Made by a program: the position numbers and the translations under genes. From Cheilinus undulatus (Eukaryota; Chordata; Actinopteri; Labriformes; Labridae), in NCBI RefSeq assembly GCF_018320785.1, contig NC_054878.1:31695523-31759522 (forward strand): a stretch of DNA of 64,000 bases, given 5' to 3'. Shown one piece after another: positions 12,144 to 23,690 of this stretch. Within the stretch, counting starts at the first letter, position 1. Every line of letters begins with the position of its first letter. Under the pieces are notes generated by a model. That model searched no databases, had not been told where the DNA came from, and saw nothing but the letters and a program-made list of their open reading frames with translations.

Positions 12144-12621
12144 TTGATATCGCTTTTATCCGTTCAGGCCCACAATCCCAGTCAAATGCTCTATTAAAAC
12201 TCTGCCAGCCACTATAAGCCACTTTAGCTAGCTACTGCCTTTCTGCCATAATGCTCTTAATTTTGATGTAAACAATGGTGAACTGATGGCACTGATAGCT
12301 CCTTGTTGGTACAGCACAGTTTAGCACTTCTTTGATGAAGAAAATGGGTATAAAGTTGTCCAGAGGCTGTGTCAGGTTAAACTCACTTATAACTGAAGGT
12401 ATTAAGTGACGACATTCAGCACAGGAATGTGGGCGTCAACTTTCAAAGAGGATCAAAGGCCGGCAGTGATTGCACCGCTAACGTTAGCCACATTCTGCAT
12501 TTAATGGAGTGTGAAATATTGGCTTAGGAATCATCGCTACACTTTACATTCTTTGGTCATCGCCAAACATTTTACGCGGTAATTGGCAAACATTTTCAGA
12601 ATGTTTTCACCAACTGTTAAA
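12144..12621. other. Intergenic, nothing recognised
   Basis: No coding or mobile feature identified between the inverted-repeat element and the transposase remnant that follows. Confidence 0.4.
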
Positions 12622-12755
12622 AAGATCTGGCGAAGAAGACCCAGGACTGTTGAGCAGCTAGAATCCAACATTAGACAAGAATGGGATAACATTCCTCTAC
12701 CAGAACTAAAGCAACCGGTCTCCTCACTTCCACGACATTTACAGACTTGTTAAAG
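12622..12755 (+). pseudogene. C-terminal remnant of a Tc1/mariner-like transposase
   Basis: The plus-strand frame from 12622 reads KIWRRRPRTVEQL, then an IRQEWDNIP segment and VSSLPRHL before a stop. This is the C-terminal region of an IS630/Tc1/mariner-type transposase family whose catalytic part is seen at 23150-23690 in this window. Only the last 40 or so codons are present. About 440 bp further on, 13285-13316 reads GTGTCCCAGCTTTTTTGGAA, which matches the element-end motif of the same family, so the element may have been split by a later insertion (12790-13190). Confidence 0.7.
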
Positions 12756-14904
12756 GAAGAGATGATGCTGTACAATAGTAAAAAAAAAAAAAAAGCCCTG
12801 TTTCTATTTTATTGAGATGCATGCAATCAAATTTCTCATAATATAAAGTAGAAAGAAGTGGACAAAGCCTGTGTGACGTCAGCCGTTTGATTACAATAGG
12901 TGGACTCAAACAGCTTTTGAAGCCAATCTGCAGTGGCTTCCATATTGAAATCACTCTCAACCAAACTTTGGATTAACCTTACGGCCCACCCACGAAGCTC
13001 GACTTCCTGTCAGCTAAGCTAGCTAGCATTCTGGTTGACAGATGGGTCACATGAGCACATGAAGACATAAGCTGAGATACGTTTAGTTTTTTTTTTTAAC
13101 CAGGTTATAAACCAGTTTATTTCTGGGGTTAAAAAACAGCTTTTTTACGTGTGTAGTGTTTGGGACTTCCGGTGTTCCTGCAGCCATTCTCAAGTGGACA
13201 CTCGCTGTATTGCAACTTCTTGCAATTCAACATTGGCTTCATTTTTCAGGACAGGAGGTTGCCGCTTGACTTAATTGCATTCAAAACCGTGTCCCAGCTT
13301 TTTTGGAATTGGAGTTGTACTTGGAACTTAAAGAAAACCTCTGCTAAAAAATGACAACGTTCACGGTGGCAGTCATGGAGTATTTCTTTAAAGAAAAACT
13401 GCAAGCTAGACATACATATGGCAGGACTTAAGAAGAAAGTGGCAGGTAAAGTTTGTTATGGTTACTGTACACAGAACTCATGAATATCCCTAGATTTTTA
13501 TATTGAGCTGCATTTGTGAAGCAGCCTATGTTTTTCACACCTTATTCACCCTAGTTTTTGTTTGCCAGCACCCTAGGTCTATGTGATGCGGATGTATGAA
13601 GGAATGTTCTGGCAAGCAAGCAGGTAGACATTTACATCAGAACCACACGATCACGGTGAGGCTGCCTCATACTTTTGACTTCTTGCAAATGCTGTATTTT
13701 TTTTTTTCACTCACTTGTTCCTACTGTGAATACATCCAGTTACAAAAAAGCACTGACATAAAGGAACAAACTGTCATTTTAGCGTTGGATGCTGTTGCTT
13801 CAAGCATCAATCATCCTTTTATATGTCATGTCCTGCTTCGTCAGACATCCGTTTTCACTCACACACTCAGATGTGATTCCACACTGTAAAGTCTGACTCA
13901 TGTCACTTGCAAAACCTCCTTCATTTAACCTTTGCTCATGTCATGTTTGTGTGTTAAATGGTTTATTTTGTGCTGCTATTTAAAACTAAACTTTTTATGT
14001 TCAGCCTTACAGAAAAGTTTTGTGCTACCAATTGACTGGAACTGCCGTCATCTTAAAGCCCCATGTCTTTTGTATTCATCCTGCTTATACCCTCCTAATA
14101 GCCTTTAAATGTGTAAGAGGATATTTTGTGGGCATCACTTTGCATTAGTATTTCCCCCATTTTTGACAGTCTTTAACAGTCGAACATCTGAACAGTATTG
14201 CAGCAGAGGAAAAGGTGTGATGTGGGCGAGAACTCACCTACCTAATGTGTCAAATATCGACATTTTGTCACAGCCCTTTCCTTTTCAAATGATGCAACGG
14301 GCTTCCAGCTAAATGTCATGTTAACCTTCCTCAGCAATCAAGAACGCTCAGAGAAACAGCATTTATTGATGTAGTTTAAAGGCTGAGAAAGTCTGCACAG
14401 GGCAAAGGTTAGGATCAATAGATTGGCCAGACAACACAGGGCCTTTTTTTATGCAGAATCAGGAATTGTGCTTTTGTTTGAAGGTAAGCTCAGAGGAAAA
14501 GTGTTTCAAAGCATTGGTCTATAACTGATACTACCCTTCACTATAATCTTGGCACCGGTAGGGGCTGCAAAAGTCCAAACAGGCGGAGCCACAGCTATCC
14601 CTATACACAGAGCTGGGCACTCGTCAACTGATCCATTAATTGTTGATAATATTGGAATAATTTTCAGCATGTATATTATATTAAAGAAAATTATCAGAAC
14701 CTTTGACTTCATGTTTATTCAGTTTCTTTGAACAACATTCTTGCTACTTGAATTCATTTGTTGCTAGGGTTGGATTTCATTCGTTTTCCCATCATATATA
14801 TCAATACTTTTTGAAAAGTTCACCTGCCTAAATAGTCCCAGAGTCAGGGGGAGAGGCAGACAGTATGTCAAGAGAGCTTATTGAATAGTCAACATATTAG
14901 TGTG
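12756..14904. other. Intergenic, with a transposon end at 13285-13316
   Basis: No gene supported. An A-run lies at 12780-12795. Positions 13285-13316 look like the terminus of the Tc1/mariner-like family (GTCCCAGCTTTTTTGGAATT). The frames at 13160-13354, 13596-13889 and 14109-14312 lack any family signature. Confidence 0.4.
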
Positions 14905-15720
14905 AAATCCTGCTTGAACTACATGAAGTTTCGTACTACAAGACCACTGGTACTCACAGCGACATGGTTTTGCTCTGACTGAAAGCAAGCGACCTTGCAA
15001 ACTGGAAGCATGTCTAGAGCGATGCACAGCGCAGTGCAGATCAGCTTGAAATGGCAGAGATCATCTGCGAACTGCGAGTTCACATAGGAAACAACATCAA
15101 CAGTAGATTGTATAGCCTTTCTGGGGTGGATTTGCTGTACATTGCGACATGATTCCATAATTTTATTGCTTCTGTCATGGCTGAGTACATTATGAAGCTA
15201 AAACGTTCATGTTTGCTACAAGGGAAGTTTGGTTCCATGTCAAATTCTGTGGTTTTTCATCTCAAAAGTTAACTTTTCCTTGGCACTGTTATAGCTCTAT
15301 GACACTATGACCTCCAGATGACCTTTTGCTTACACTGCATGATGAGCTAATGTTGGTATATTGATGATGTATGATGTATTTTGAAGTGGACCAGATACTT
15401 TGCATGTTTTTCTGGCTGTTTGGATCAATCTGCTCCATCTGGCAGCAGCCATTGCCGAAAATACACCTGCAGTGTATTTCCAATGGAGCAGATGGGCACT
15501 TCAGGAATGCGACGGAGCTAGACAGGCATAGGCACAGTGGAACTGCTCTAATGGACGAGAGAGAGAGAGTGAATTGCCCTGGAGTAAGATTCACTGGCAG
15601 ATTGCGGCACAGCCGTTATATGTGGAAATTGGAGGTTAGACATGAAACATTGTTATCAAAAGCAGAGAGGGGAGGGGGAGCAATCATGCCAAGGCAAGGT
15701 ACTGATCAATCGTGCACGAT
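14905..15720. other. Unassigned stretch with overlapping open frames on both strands
   Basis: This part is less AT-rich than its surroundings. It holds a minus frame (14919-15158, 79 codons) and overlapping frames on both strands at 15289-15594 and 15371-15724 (101 and 117 codons). I recognise no domain, splice structure or transposon motif in any of them. It could be a decayed retroelement or gene fragment, or chance openness; no function is proposed. Confidence 0.3.
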
Positions 15721-16050
15721 CTGACAGTGCCCTTAGAGTGAAATTGGTAGTGATACATCAGCGAGGTCTCTATTATTTGTGGATTTTCACTACAGACACA
15801 TGGTTTTGACCTAAGGTCATTAAGGTAGATAAGCCGTACTTTTAACTGTTATTTAATCTAAAAAGTTGACTTTAGTTTATATATCAGGGCAACTTATATA
15901 CCAACATGCTGAGACACCTGGTGACATCCACTCAAGGGCATCCAGCCAAGCTCACTTTCATTTCATTAGCTTTAGCTAAAGCTAACATGGCTACACTAGT
16001 TACGTATTTAACTTTACTACATAAGCCAATATAACTAAGTTAGCTTTAGC
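15721..16050. repeat. Left flank of the minisatellite: GCTAACATGGCTA-type repeat
   Basis: From about 15965 the sequence carries TTAGCTTTAGCTAAAGCTAAC and CATGGCTAC-type words that also occur at 28890-29100. It appears to be the parent repeat from which the adjacent 15-bp array expanded. Confidence 0.5.
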
Positions 16051-16455
16051 AATGTGAGCTTTAGCAGCATGAGCTTTAGCAACATGAGCTTTAGCAACGT
16101 GAGCTATAGCAACATGAGCTTTAGCAACATGAGCTATAGCAACGTGAGCTTTAGCAACGTGAGCTTTAGCAACGTGAGCTATAGCAACGTGAGCTTTAGC
16201 AACATGAGCTTTAGCAACATGAGCTTTAGCAATGTGAGCTTTAGCAACATGAGCTATAGCAATGTGAGCTTTAGCAACATGAGCTTTAGCAACGTGAGCT
16301 ATAGCAACATGAGCTTTAGCAACATGAGCTATAGCAACGTGAGCTTTAGCAACGTGAGCTTTAGCAACGTGAGCTATAGCAACATGAGCTTTAGCAACGT
16401 GAGCTTTAGCAACATGAGCTTTAGCAATGTGAGCTATAGCAATGTGAGCTTTAGC
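16051..16455 (+). repeat. 15-bp minisatellite, 27 units
   Basis: Exactly 27 consecutive 15-bp units of consensus AACRTGAGCTWTAGC (405 bp) with no indels. Variation is almost confined to two places: CAT/CGT/TGT at unit bases 3-5, and TTT/TAT at bases 10-12. The seven-unit block 16081-16185 recurs base for base at 16276-16380, an offset of 13 units, so there is higher-order structure. The period is a multiple of three and no stop arises in one frame, giving a (M/V)S(F/Y)SN repeat reading. That frame starts with GTG, has no flanking coding signal and is not regarded as a gene. Confidence 0.95.
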
Positions 16456-16720
16456 AAATGTAGCTAAAAGTTAAGTAGCTGCATAGAGAACGTCTAACGT
16501 AACTATATAAGATTACGTCGCTGCTTTGTGAATTTAGCTTTAGCTGTGTTAACTCCATAGTTATGTCATCTATGTAGCTATGCAGCTAACAGGGCTATGT
16601 AAGCTACACTTGTTGCATTAGAATGTTTTCATTTGTTCCTGTAAGTAGAGTATTTACTCTGCTTTATTAAACTCTTTGTAATCAGGTTTTGGTATCCTAA
16701 CCCTTACCCTAATCAGAAGT
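16456..16720. repeat. Right flank of the minisatellite, shared with 29100-29360
   Basis: AGCTAA/TAGCTATG words continue, and near 16686-16720 the phrase TTTTGGTATCCTAACCCTTA is matched at about 29297-29330 (TCTTGGTATCCTAACTC followed by AACCCTTACC). This supports one dispersed repeat family present twice in the window. Confidence 0.55.
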
Positions 16721-19129
16721 TAATTTAATTCAATCTCAAAGGTTTTATCAGTATTTCTTTTCTGAAAGAGATGATGTCTCAGATGTACGGTTTGCAGCCA
16801 GGAAAGCTTAAGAGAGACAGAAAATATGGGGTGAGAGTGGAGGAGGACATATACCAAACATGCGCCAGGATCAGGAATTCTGCGACCAGTGCATGGAGGA
16901 CTCTAGCCTCCATATATGAGAGCCTGCTCTACCAACAGAGCTCAACCGGTGCTCAATGTTAACATCTGTTAGCCAGTTTAGACTGCCTGTGCCAACCTCA
17001 TGTGTTCATAATTTTACACAGCCCAAAGTTGAGTCCATATTCATTTCTGCTGTATTGAATGTGTGAACAGTCTTAAAGGAAAATTGAACTTGGCAGAATT
17101 GTGTTAGCAGTTGTTGAAATAACAAAGGTCAAAAAGAGTTCTTCATCTTTCCATCTATATATGTGCACAATGTTGTTTTGAACTTGCATTTGTCTTCACT
17201 ATTTGTGCACCAGCTGCAGACGGGGATTTCTCTATTTTTAGACACGAGACATGAGAAGAAAAGGATCCCAGTCCTAAAGGTCAACAGAGAGGCGAGTGAG
17301 GCCTCTGTGTGTTCATGTCATCATCACAATGTTTGTCTGTAACTCAACACCAAAGCCCCACTACATCACCAGCTGGATGTCGGTTTTGAGACTACCGATA
17401 AAAACCAGCGCAATCTCAAAGAAGTGTATCTGAGGGTTCAGGCAGAATGTCATACAGAGTTTATTTACAGCATACAAGCATGATCCATAATTTAACACTA
17501 GGTTTAATGAAATGCTGAAGTGCAAACGCAGCAGCGTGATACTGACGCGGGCACGGCATGCTATAGACTTTTTGCTGTTAATTATTCCTCTGCACCCTAG
17601 CTGCACACAGCGCGGCTGTGAAATGAAACGTCTGAGAGATAATAAACAGGAGGAAAACAGAAAATCTGCCCTCTAAGAGCTTTTCTCAAGTAAACAGCTA
17701 CACAGCCTGTGATACTTTTTCAAAAAAGAACTCCTTTGCACAAACTTGTGCATCACACTTAATGCTCAGTCTTTTAAATCAAAAACACATGTTGGTTTAC
17801 CTTAGATGGCACATTCAATTTGATCCAGAGCCCTGAAATGTAATTTAGATGCTATAACCCTTAGCAGTAGCTGGACATGCTCATTATAATGGGGGCTATT
17901 TTTGTGTGGCGATAACGAGCACCGTTTTGAATAAACACTTCGTATCTTAAACACCCACTGAACGCCACAGTTGACCAACATGTGGGTGTAAAAATGGGTG
18001 ATTAGCCAGCAGGTCACGGTGGAGTGGCTCACACACGGCTGTGTTGTGTGCGTGAGAAAGCGTGAGTGTAATTATTTGTAGGCGTCAGAGAGGGAAGGGA
18101 GATGTTTGTCGACGCCACTATGTGCGTGTGCGCCTAGTCTAAATTTGAACGTGAAGGTGCTTGTGTGTGGCATTGTTCTGTTACACAATGCTCGCCTTTG
18201 ACATTCCAGCTCCACCTGTCAGTGCCTACAAAGGCCTTTCTCCACCGCCGGTGATGTGTGCGAGTCTGCTGCTGGTCCAGAGGAGATAGGGGGAGAGTTG
18301 TGTTAGAGGCCTGTGTTTGTGTGTGGGTGGACAGCGAGGGCCGACCTCCTGTGCGATCCTTATTTCAGGCTGTAGAACTTCGACTGCAGCTCAAAGGGGG
18401 GAACAGGACTGTAGAGGGGGCCGAGACTGAATCAGCGGAGATGTAATGATCAAACAGGCTGACATCTTGTCTCAGTGATCAGTGCAGACAGGCTGTTAGG
18501 AGGATGATTCACCCTTCTCCATTCATTAAATATGTGACAGGTGATGCTGGAATTAGGCCCACGCAACACGAAGAAAATCTGAGATTACATTGTTCAATAT
18601 GCAGAGCAATTATAATATGAAGGGCCATAAATAAACAAATATCAAGGATGTTTTATTCAATGCATGCACCCATGGAAATTTCTATGAAATGTCATAGCAG
18701 CCTGCCCCTAAATCTCCCTGAATTATGTGCATTCGCACCTCACAGTGGGAGACTTGTTCTCTGGAACAGGAGGGAGTAAGGGTCTCAGGAGGCAAGACAT
18801 TGCTCACAGTGACTAGAACTACTGCCTGGTGTTTTTGTAAGCAAAATTAAGTTTAATGGTGCAGGGAAACCAAAATGCAATGTCCTCATATGAGGATGCA
18901 GAGTTGTAGGAGGTTAAAGTGTATTGCGGGGCTCAATCTTAGGTCCCTTTTTATTAAATGATGCAAGACAGAACATGACAAGGGAAGGACAACACACTAG
19001 CAACACTGTACAGAAAGATACAAACACTAAAGACAGAGGAAACAATACAAGAAGATAGAGACCAGCAGGCGCTAATAACATTACAATGTTTTAAGTTTGA
19101 AGGTGTTGAGAACTGCTGCCTGGCAAGGT
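16721..19129. other. Intergenic, no gene recognised
   Basis: Several short frames (for example 16771-16962, 17361-17606 and 17802-18032) show no recognisable family or splice context. A G/T-rich part lies near 18030-18330. Nothing here can be annotated with confidence. Confidence 0.4.
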
Positions 19130-20159
19130 CGTCCATAAGAGGGGATAAAGGGGAGAGCTTTCTGGGGCCCCGCCAAAAGAGGGACCCATGAAGGTCAGCA
19201 AAATCATGGTCAAATGTAAAGTTAGTGACGTTAGCAATGTTGATGAGCACATTGAACTAAATGATTGGAAAATAATGTCAGACTTCATAGCAAGGCAATA
19301 ATATGCACAAATGTAAGGATGTCAGAAATGTAAGTACAGGTAACTGAGACAATTTTTTTTTAGAAAAGGATAGAATAATTGTGACAAAGAGTAACAAAGA
19401 TATGTTAAAAATGGGAAAAAATGGATTTGAATAGTCAAAACAATGCAAAACTGGGCAAAAGGTGACAAAAGTGGGTAAAATTTGGCAGAAATTGATCAAA
19501 AGTGGTAAAATGGGCAAAAACTGTAAAAAAAAAAAAAAAGAAGTTGCAGAAATGGGCAAAAGTTGCAAAAAGCAAGGCAAAATGGTTGAAAAGAAGCAAA
19601 AATCGGCAAAACGCAGTAAAAATGGATGCAAAGCGGCAAAAATCAGGTAGGATTGCAAAAAGCTGGGGCAAAATTTGGCAAAGATGCAAAATAAAAGCAA
19701 AATGGTTCAAAAGTGGCAAAAATGGGCAAACGGTGGCAAAAAAGGGGCATCAATGGGCAAAAAGGGTACAAAGTGACAAAAATGGGCTACAAGTGGCAAA
19801 AATGGACAAGAAGTGGGGAAAACATGGCAAAGTGGGTGAAAACCAGCAAAAATGGACAAAAAGTTTCAGAAATGGGTACAAAATGGCAAAAGAGCTGAAT
19901 TAGGCAAAAGTTGCAAAAAGATGTTATGGAAATGGGCAAAAAGTTTTTTAAGTAAATAAAATAAAAGTGTCAGAGAGGGTGAAAAAGGGCAACATCGGGA
20001 TAAAACTGGGAAAAAGTTTCATAAAGAGGGCTGCAACATGGAAGAAAGTTGGCAAAAAAGTCAAAATCAGAAAGTTTCCAAAATGGAAAAAATTGCTAAA
20101 ATAGCTGCTAAAATAGGCAAAAAGTTTCAAAAAGCAGCAAAAGTGGGTTAAAAGTGAAT
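19130..20159 (+). repeat. A-rich composite repeat, copy 2
   Basis: The head (19130-19290) carries GGGGATAAAGGGGAGAGCT, TCTGGGGCCCCGCCAAAA, GCAAAATCATGGTC and GAACTAAATGATTGGAAAA followed by ATGTCAGACTTCATAG, as in the copy at 4870. The body (about 19390-20159) is a long irregular array of units like AGTGGCAAAAATGGGCAAA. Plus-strand frames of lysine/glycine/tryptophan-rich sequence (such as 19502-19903, 133 codons) and minus-strand phenylalanine-rich frames are produced by this array and are not genes. Confidence 0.8.
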
Positions 20160-20620
20160 GTTTAGTTTGGATATTTTGGTGAATTTTTGTTGACATTTCA
20201 AGTATTCTACTTCTACTTTTTATGTGGATTTGGATGTTTGAAGGAATGTATTTGAAATGTCAGGCACATTCATGTAAATTTTGGACAAGTACTGCAATTT
20301 TGGGAAATTAATTTCAGGGAATGTGTATGTTTAAGCAAATTTTCTGTCATTTTCAGAGAATTTTCAGGAATGTTTCTGTAAATATTTGGAAACTTAATAA
20401 GAAATGTTTAGGGGGGATTTGCTTGAAAATTTTTGAACTATTTATAGGAATAATGGAGCTCTGGGGTATTTTTTATGGAATACTTTAAAAAAAATAGGTT
20501 TAGGAATTTTCACAGAAATTTCTTTGAAAGTTTAGGCAATTTGTGTGGAATTCGGTATGGAAAATTTCCTTGAAATTCAGAACTTTCAGTGGAAATTTTG
20601 TTAATGTTTGCACTTTACAA
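20160..20620 (+). repeat. G/T-rich degenerate repeat, copy 2
   Basis: Collinear with 2910-3420 (shared words TTTGGATGTTTG, AATTTTCTGTCATTTTC, CACAGAAATTTCTTTGAAAG, AATTTGTGTGGA). It directly abuts the A-rich composite repeat here, but copy 1 stands alone, so the two are separate repeat units. Confidence 0.6.
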
Positions 20621-20659
20621 GCTGTGGTCCATCTGCAGACATTTGTGGGCATAATTTTT

Positions 20660-21140
20660 TGTCTCTATGTGACGTGTCAGGGAGGCGGTCAGTCTGGTAC
20701 TGCTGGGGAGTTATGAAGCCCAGGTTGTTCTGATAGCAGCCTTCAGCTTATCTGTATTGTTGAGTGTGGTGTCTCTCATCTTCATCTTCACATTTACCCA
20801 GAGATTTTCTAAGGGGTCGATCAGACCAGTTGCTTAACCAGTCAAACACAGTAACACCATGGTCAGCAAACCAGTTTCTGGTGTTTTTTGCTTCACTGTG
20901 GACAGGTGCCAAGTCCTGCTTGAAAAGGTAATCAGAATCTCCATAAAGCCTCTCAGCAGTCCTACCAGACTTTTCTTTTCTAGTCAAATTTCCATGAATA
21001 GGCTTTGATACAGCCTCTGAGAACAGTCATCAGTTTCAGCAGTGACCTTCTGTGGCTTACCCTCCTTGTGAAGGATGTCTGTGATTGTCCTCTGGACAGA
21101 AGTCAAGTCAGTAGTCTTCCCCCTGATTGTGGTTGTGTGA
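20660..21140 (-). pseudogene. Broken Tc1-like transposase with internal deletion
   Basis: Reading the minus strand, the N-terminal part near 21105-21050 gives VQRTITDILHKEGKPQKV, the first helix-turn-helix of fish Tc1-like transposases. It is followed, without the usual middle portion, by the catalytic segment FKQDLAPVHS..WFADHGVTVFDW near 20926-20850, and then by a KLKAAIRTTWAS-like C-terminal segment near 20740-20700 in another frame. The proline-rich SPDLNPIENLW segment expected after DW is disrupted, and at least one frameshift and a stop are present. Intact family members are about 340 residues; here some 150 central residues are missing. The copy is dead. Confidence 0.8.
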
Positions 21141-22126
21141 ACTGAACCAGCGTAGAGAGAGAGTATAGAGAGAATAAAAATCTGACTTTTCCACAACATT
21201 CTAATATTTTGAGATTGTTAACTTTTCTTTTATTTTTGTGAGCTGCAAGATGTAATCATGAAGATTAAAACAAAAAATCTTGCCTGGCCCCAGTCACTTT
21301 AAATATCTTCAAGAACCTCAGTCAAATCCAGGTGTCTCGTTTGAGATTTGATAACCATGACCTGGATGAATGAGAACCTACACAGGCAATCAAAATTATA
21401 TTTTCAATTAAAGCAACACAACCAAGCCACAGCTGTGATGAAAGCAGTTTTTTCAAAGCTAAAAAGAATTAGACTTTTAATACTCCAAATACAAAACATG
21501 TGAAACTGGATTTATTTAGCACAATGATATCTGATTTAAACTTTCTCAATAATAAAATCTCACAAATAATGGAAGTGGAATATGCAGGGTAAATTTTTTG
21601 TAGGAATAACTGATTGTTGACAACTTTCAGACACACCTACTAGTCCCCATCAGTATTTGGTTTTAGGTGCAGTGGGAGAAAATGTCAGGGAATTTATTTA
21701 TTTATTAAATATGCCAGATTGTAGCCATAGGCTAACTTACCATCTGTAGTCCCCAGGCTGGTTGGTGGGACACAGATGACAAAGAAACTCACAAAACACA
21801 AAACAACAAAAAGCAGTAAACAGACTGTACATGAGTTGACAAAAATACATCTTTAACAATGAAAAATGTGACTATTTTGCACAAAATGACTAATAACAAA
21901 GCTACCAGTGGACTTTTAAGTGCCTGTGGTGCTGAAGAGCCAGGGTGTGTAGTGCTAAAGAGCTGATGCACTGCACATCATAGTGAAGTGCTGGTGAAAA
22001 TAGCACATTTTCTCTAATGCATGTTAATGTAAAGCACTGCAGTGATTGCAGTAGCTGTACTCTACAACATTTGCATTTACAGAGGTGTGCATGTACATAA
22101 TATTAACCAAGGTTAGCATGCATAAA
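21141..22126. other. Intergenic, nothing recognised
   Basis: AT-rich sequence with no gene or classifiable repeat. Confidence 0.4.
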
Positions 22127-22173
22127 TATGTTTATGTATGCAATATTGTATTGAAGTTGCATACATAAACATA
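22127..22173. repeat. Perfect 17-bp inverted repeat (hairpin)
   Basis: TATGTTTATGTATGCAA at 22127-22143 and its exact complement TTGCATACATAAACATA at 22157-22173 are separated by 13 bases. Outer GCATGCAT-like words extend the symmetry imperfectly on both sides. Confidence 0.85.
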
Positions 22174-22263
22174 GACGTATGCATGTATACACTATGTGGT
22201 GAAATGTGGTCATCAGCCTCATCTTCGGATGACCCTTGAAAGTTGCAAAGCTGGATTATTCAA

Positions 22264-23083
22264 AGTGTCTGTAAAGTGATCAGAAATCTTTATTTTAGTT
22301 TTTTGTATGACAGACCACTGTGTTATAAACTACCATGCCAAATTTCAGTCATGTAAAACATCTCTAAGTTTATATAATTAAGACTAAAAACAATGACAAA
22401 TGAGGCAGTGATTTTGCTCTAGGATGGTGGAGGCGTGTCAGTTGAATTAGCCAAAGCCATGCCCACTCATACAAAATACGATTCTCTCAAAAATTCTACA
22501 ACCTGAATGGAGGAATCACCCAACTGCTCTGCTGCTGTGTTACCTGAGAAACATTCTGATTTATGTCATGACAGATGGAAAGTTTAGAGCTAAAAAAGTC
22601 TCAGTTTCATTTTCTCATTCTGTATTTAACTCTTCAGGTATTCCTAAAACCTCATTTTCTGGGTTATGTTGAAGTTATCTCTCCCTCCCATTTATGAGAT
22701 GTCTGTTAAGTTGCTGCTGGAAAGGTACATTTCCTGATGTTGCTCTTCAAATTAAAAGTCATTAATGATGATTAGCATTGGAGGCTATTATTGTAAAAGA
22801 CCTGGCAGGAATAGAAAGTGTCTATCATCAGATACATCACCAAACTTTAGCATTGTGGCTTTACCAGACCAGAGGGATTTACCTGAGGCTGCTTAGAGAG
22901 AGACAAAGCCACAACCCGCTCTTTTAATCATTCAGGACTAAAGACAAGTGAAATATGGAAATATGGATTAAATCACACCTTTAGCAAACATAGATTTTAG
23001 GGTTTTCACATGTTTACAGAAACCTTACTCCAACATATCTTAAGTTTTTAGACACAAATTTTGGATTTCACTTTACTGGGACT
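22264..23083 (+). mobile_element. Inverted-repeat-ended element, copy C
   Basis: It starts with AGTGTCTGTAAAGTGAT and ends with TTTCACTTTACTGGGACT, nearly the inverted complement of the start. The internal landmarks are the same as in copies A and B, including GCTTAGAGAGAGACAAAGCC and AAGACAAGTGAAATATGG. The GATAGATATGGG..CAAGCCAGGAAAGAGG portion of A and B is absent, so each copy has its own deletion. Confidence 0.65.
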
Positions 23084-23149
23084 GTGATGATTAAAAAAAA
23101 TGTCCGGCTAAAGGTGGTCGTCACCTCTAAGTGAGGCTCTAGTACGGGT

Positions 23150-23690
23150 GGAGGTGGTACCAATCCTTCTGGCATGTTTTCAGCACTTGAATGGTGTGGG
23201 GTGTATTTGTGCCCATGGCATGGGTAACTAACACATCTGAAAAGGCAACATCAATACTGGGAGGCACTTACAGGGTGTCAGAACATGTTTTTTCAGGGAT
23301 GTCCATTCTTATTTCGGAAGAACAATGCTGGGTCACAATCTGCGTGGCTTAACAGTAAAAGAGTACGGGTATAAGACTGGCCTGCATACAGCCCACATCA
23401 GTCTCCCATTGAAAATGTTTGGTGCATTATAAAGCCTGAAATAAAAGGATGAAAAGAGATAATCAAACAAGACAGAATCCCACTTTTGGTGTTGTCAGTC
23501 CCCAGATGCTTACAGTGTTAGAAGAAAAAGTGATATAACAGTGGTAAACATGCTCCTGTCCCAACTTTTTAGTAATTTTTAGCAGGCAACAAATTTGTAT
23601 ACTTGAATTTTGGTTGAAAAGGATTTGCAAATCCCTGAATTATGTTTTTATTTACATTTTACACAACATCCCAGAGTTTTCAGAATGTGG
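23150..23690 (+). pseudogene. Right half of a Tc1/mariner-like transposon with decayed DDE domain
   Basis: The plus frame from about 23309 reads LFRKNNAGSQSAWL, then KRVRV-stop-DWPAYSP and SPIENVW. This corresponds to the QQDNA..HSA, RVxVLDWPAxSPDLSPIENVW part of an IS630/Tc1/mariner-type transposase. The second catalytic aspartate position reads N (AAC), an in-frame TAA follows RVRV, and the D of SPD reads H, so it is inactive. The downstream end has GTCCCAACTTTTTAGTAA, AGGATTTGCAAATC and CACAACATCCCAG, the terminal region of the family. The left half is not attached. Confidence 0.75.

Noticed and set aside
16051-16455. CRISPR-like regular repeats
   Set aside because: The units are contiguous without spacers and the DNA is vertebrate.
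16054-16467. 137-codon frame of (M/V)S(F/Y)SN repeats
   Set aside because: It is produced by the 15-bp minisatellite, begins with GTG, has no coding flanks and no splice context.
18169-18190. SOX dimer-like CATTGT..ACAATG pair
   Set aside because: Short motif of low information in G/T-rich DNA; no supporting context.
19462-19903. Lysine/glycine-rich plus-strand and phenylalanine-rich minus-strand frames
   Set aside because: They are by-products of the A-rich composite repeat; the same bias appears in its other two copies.
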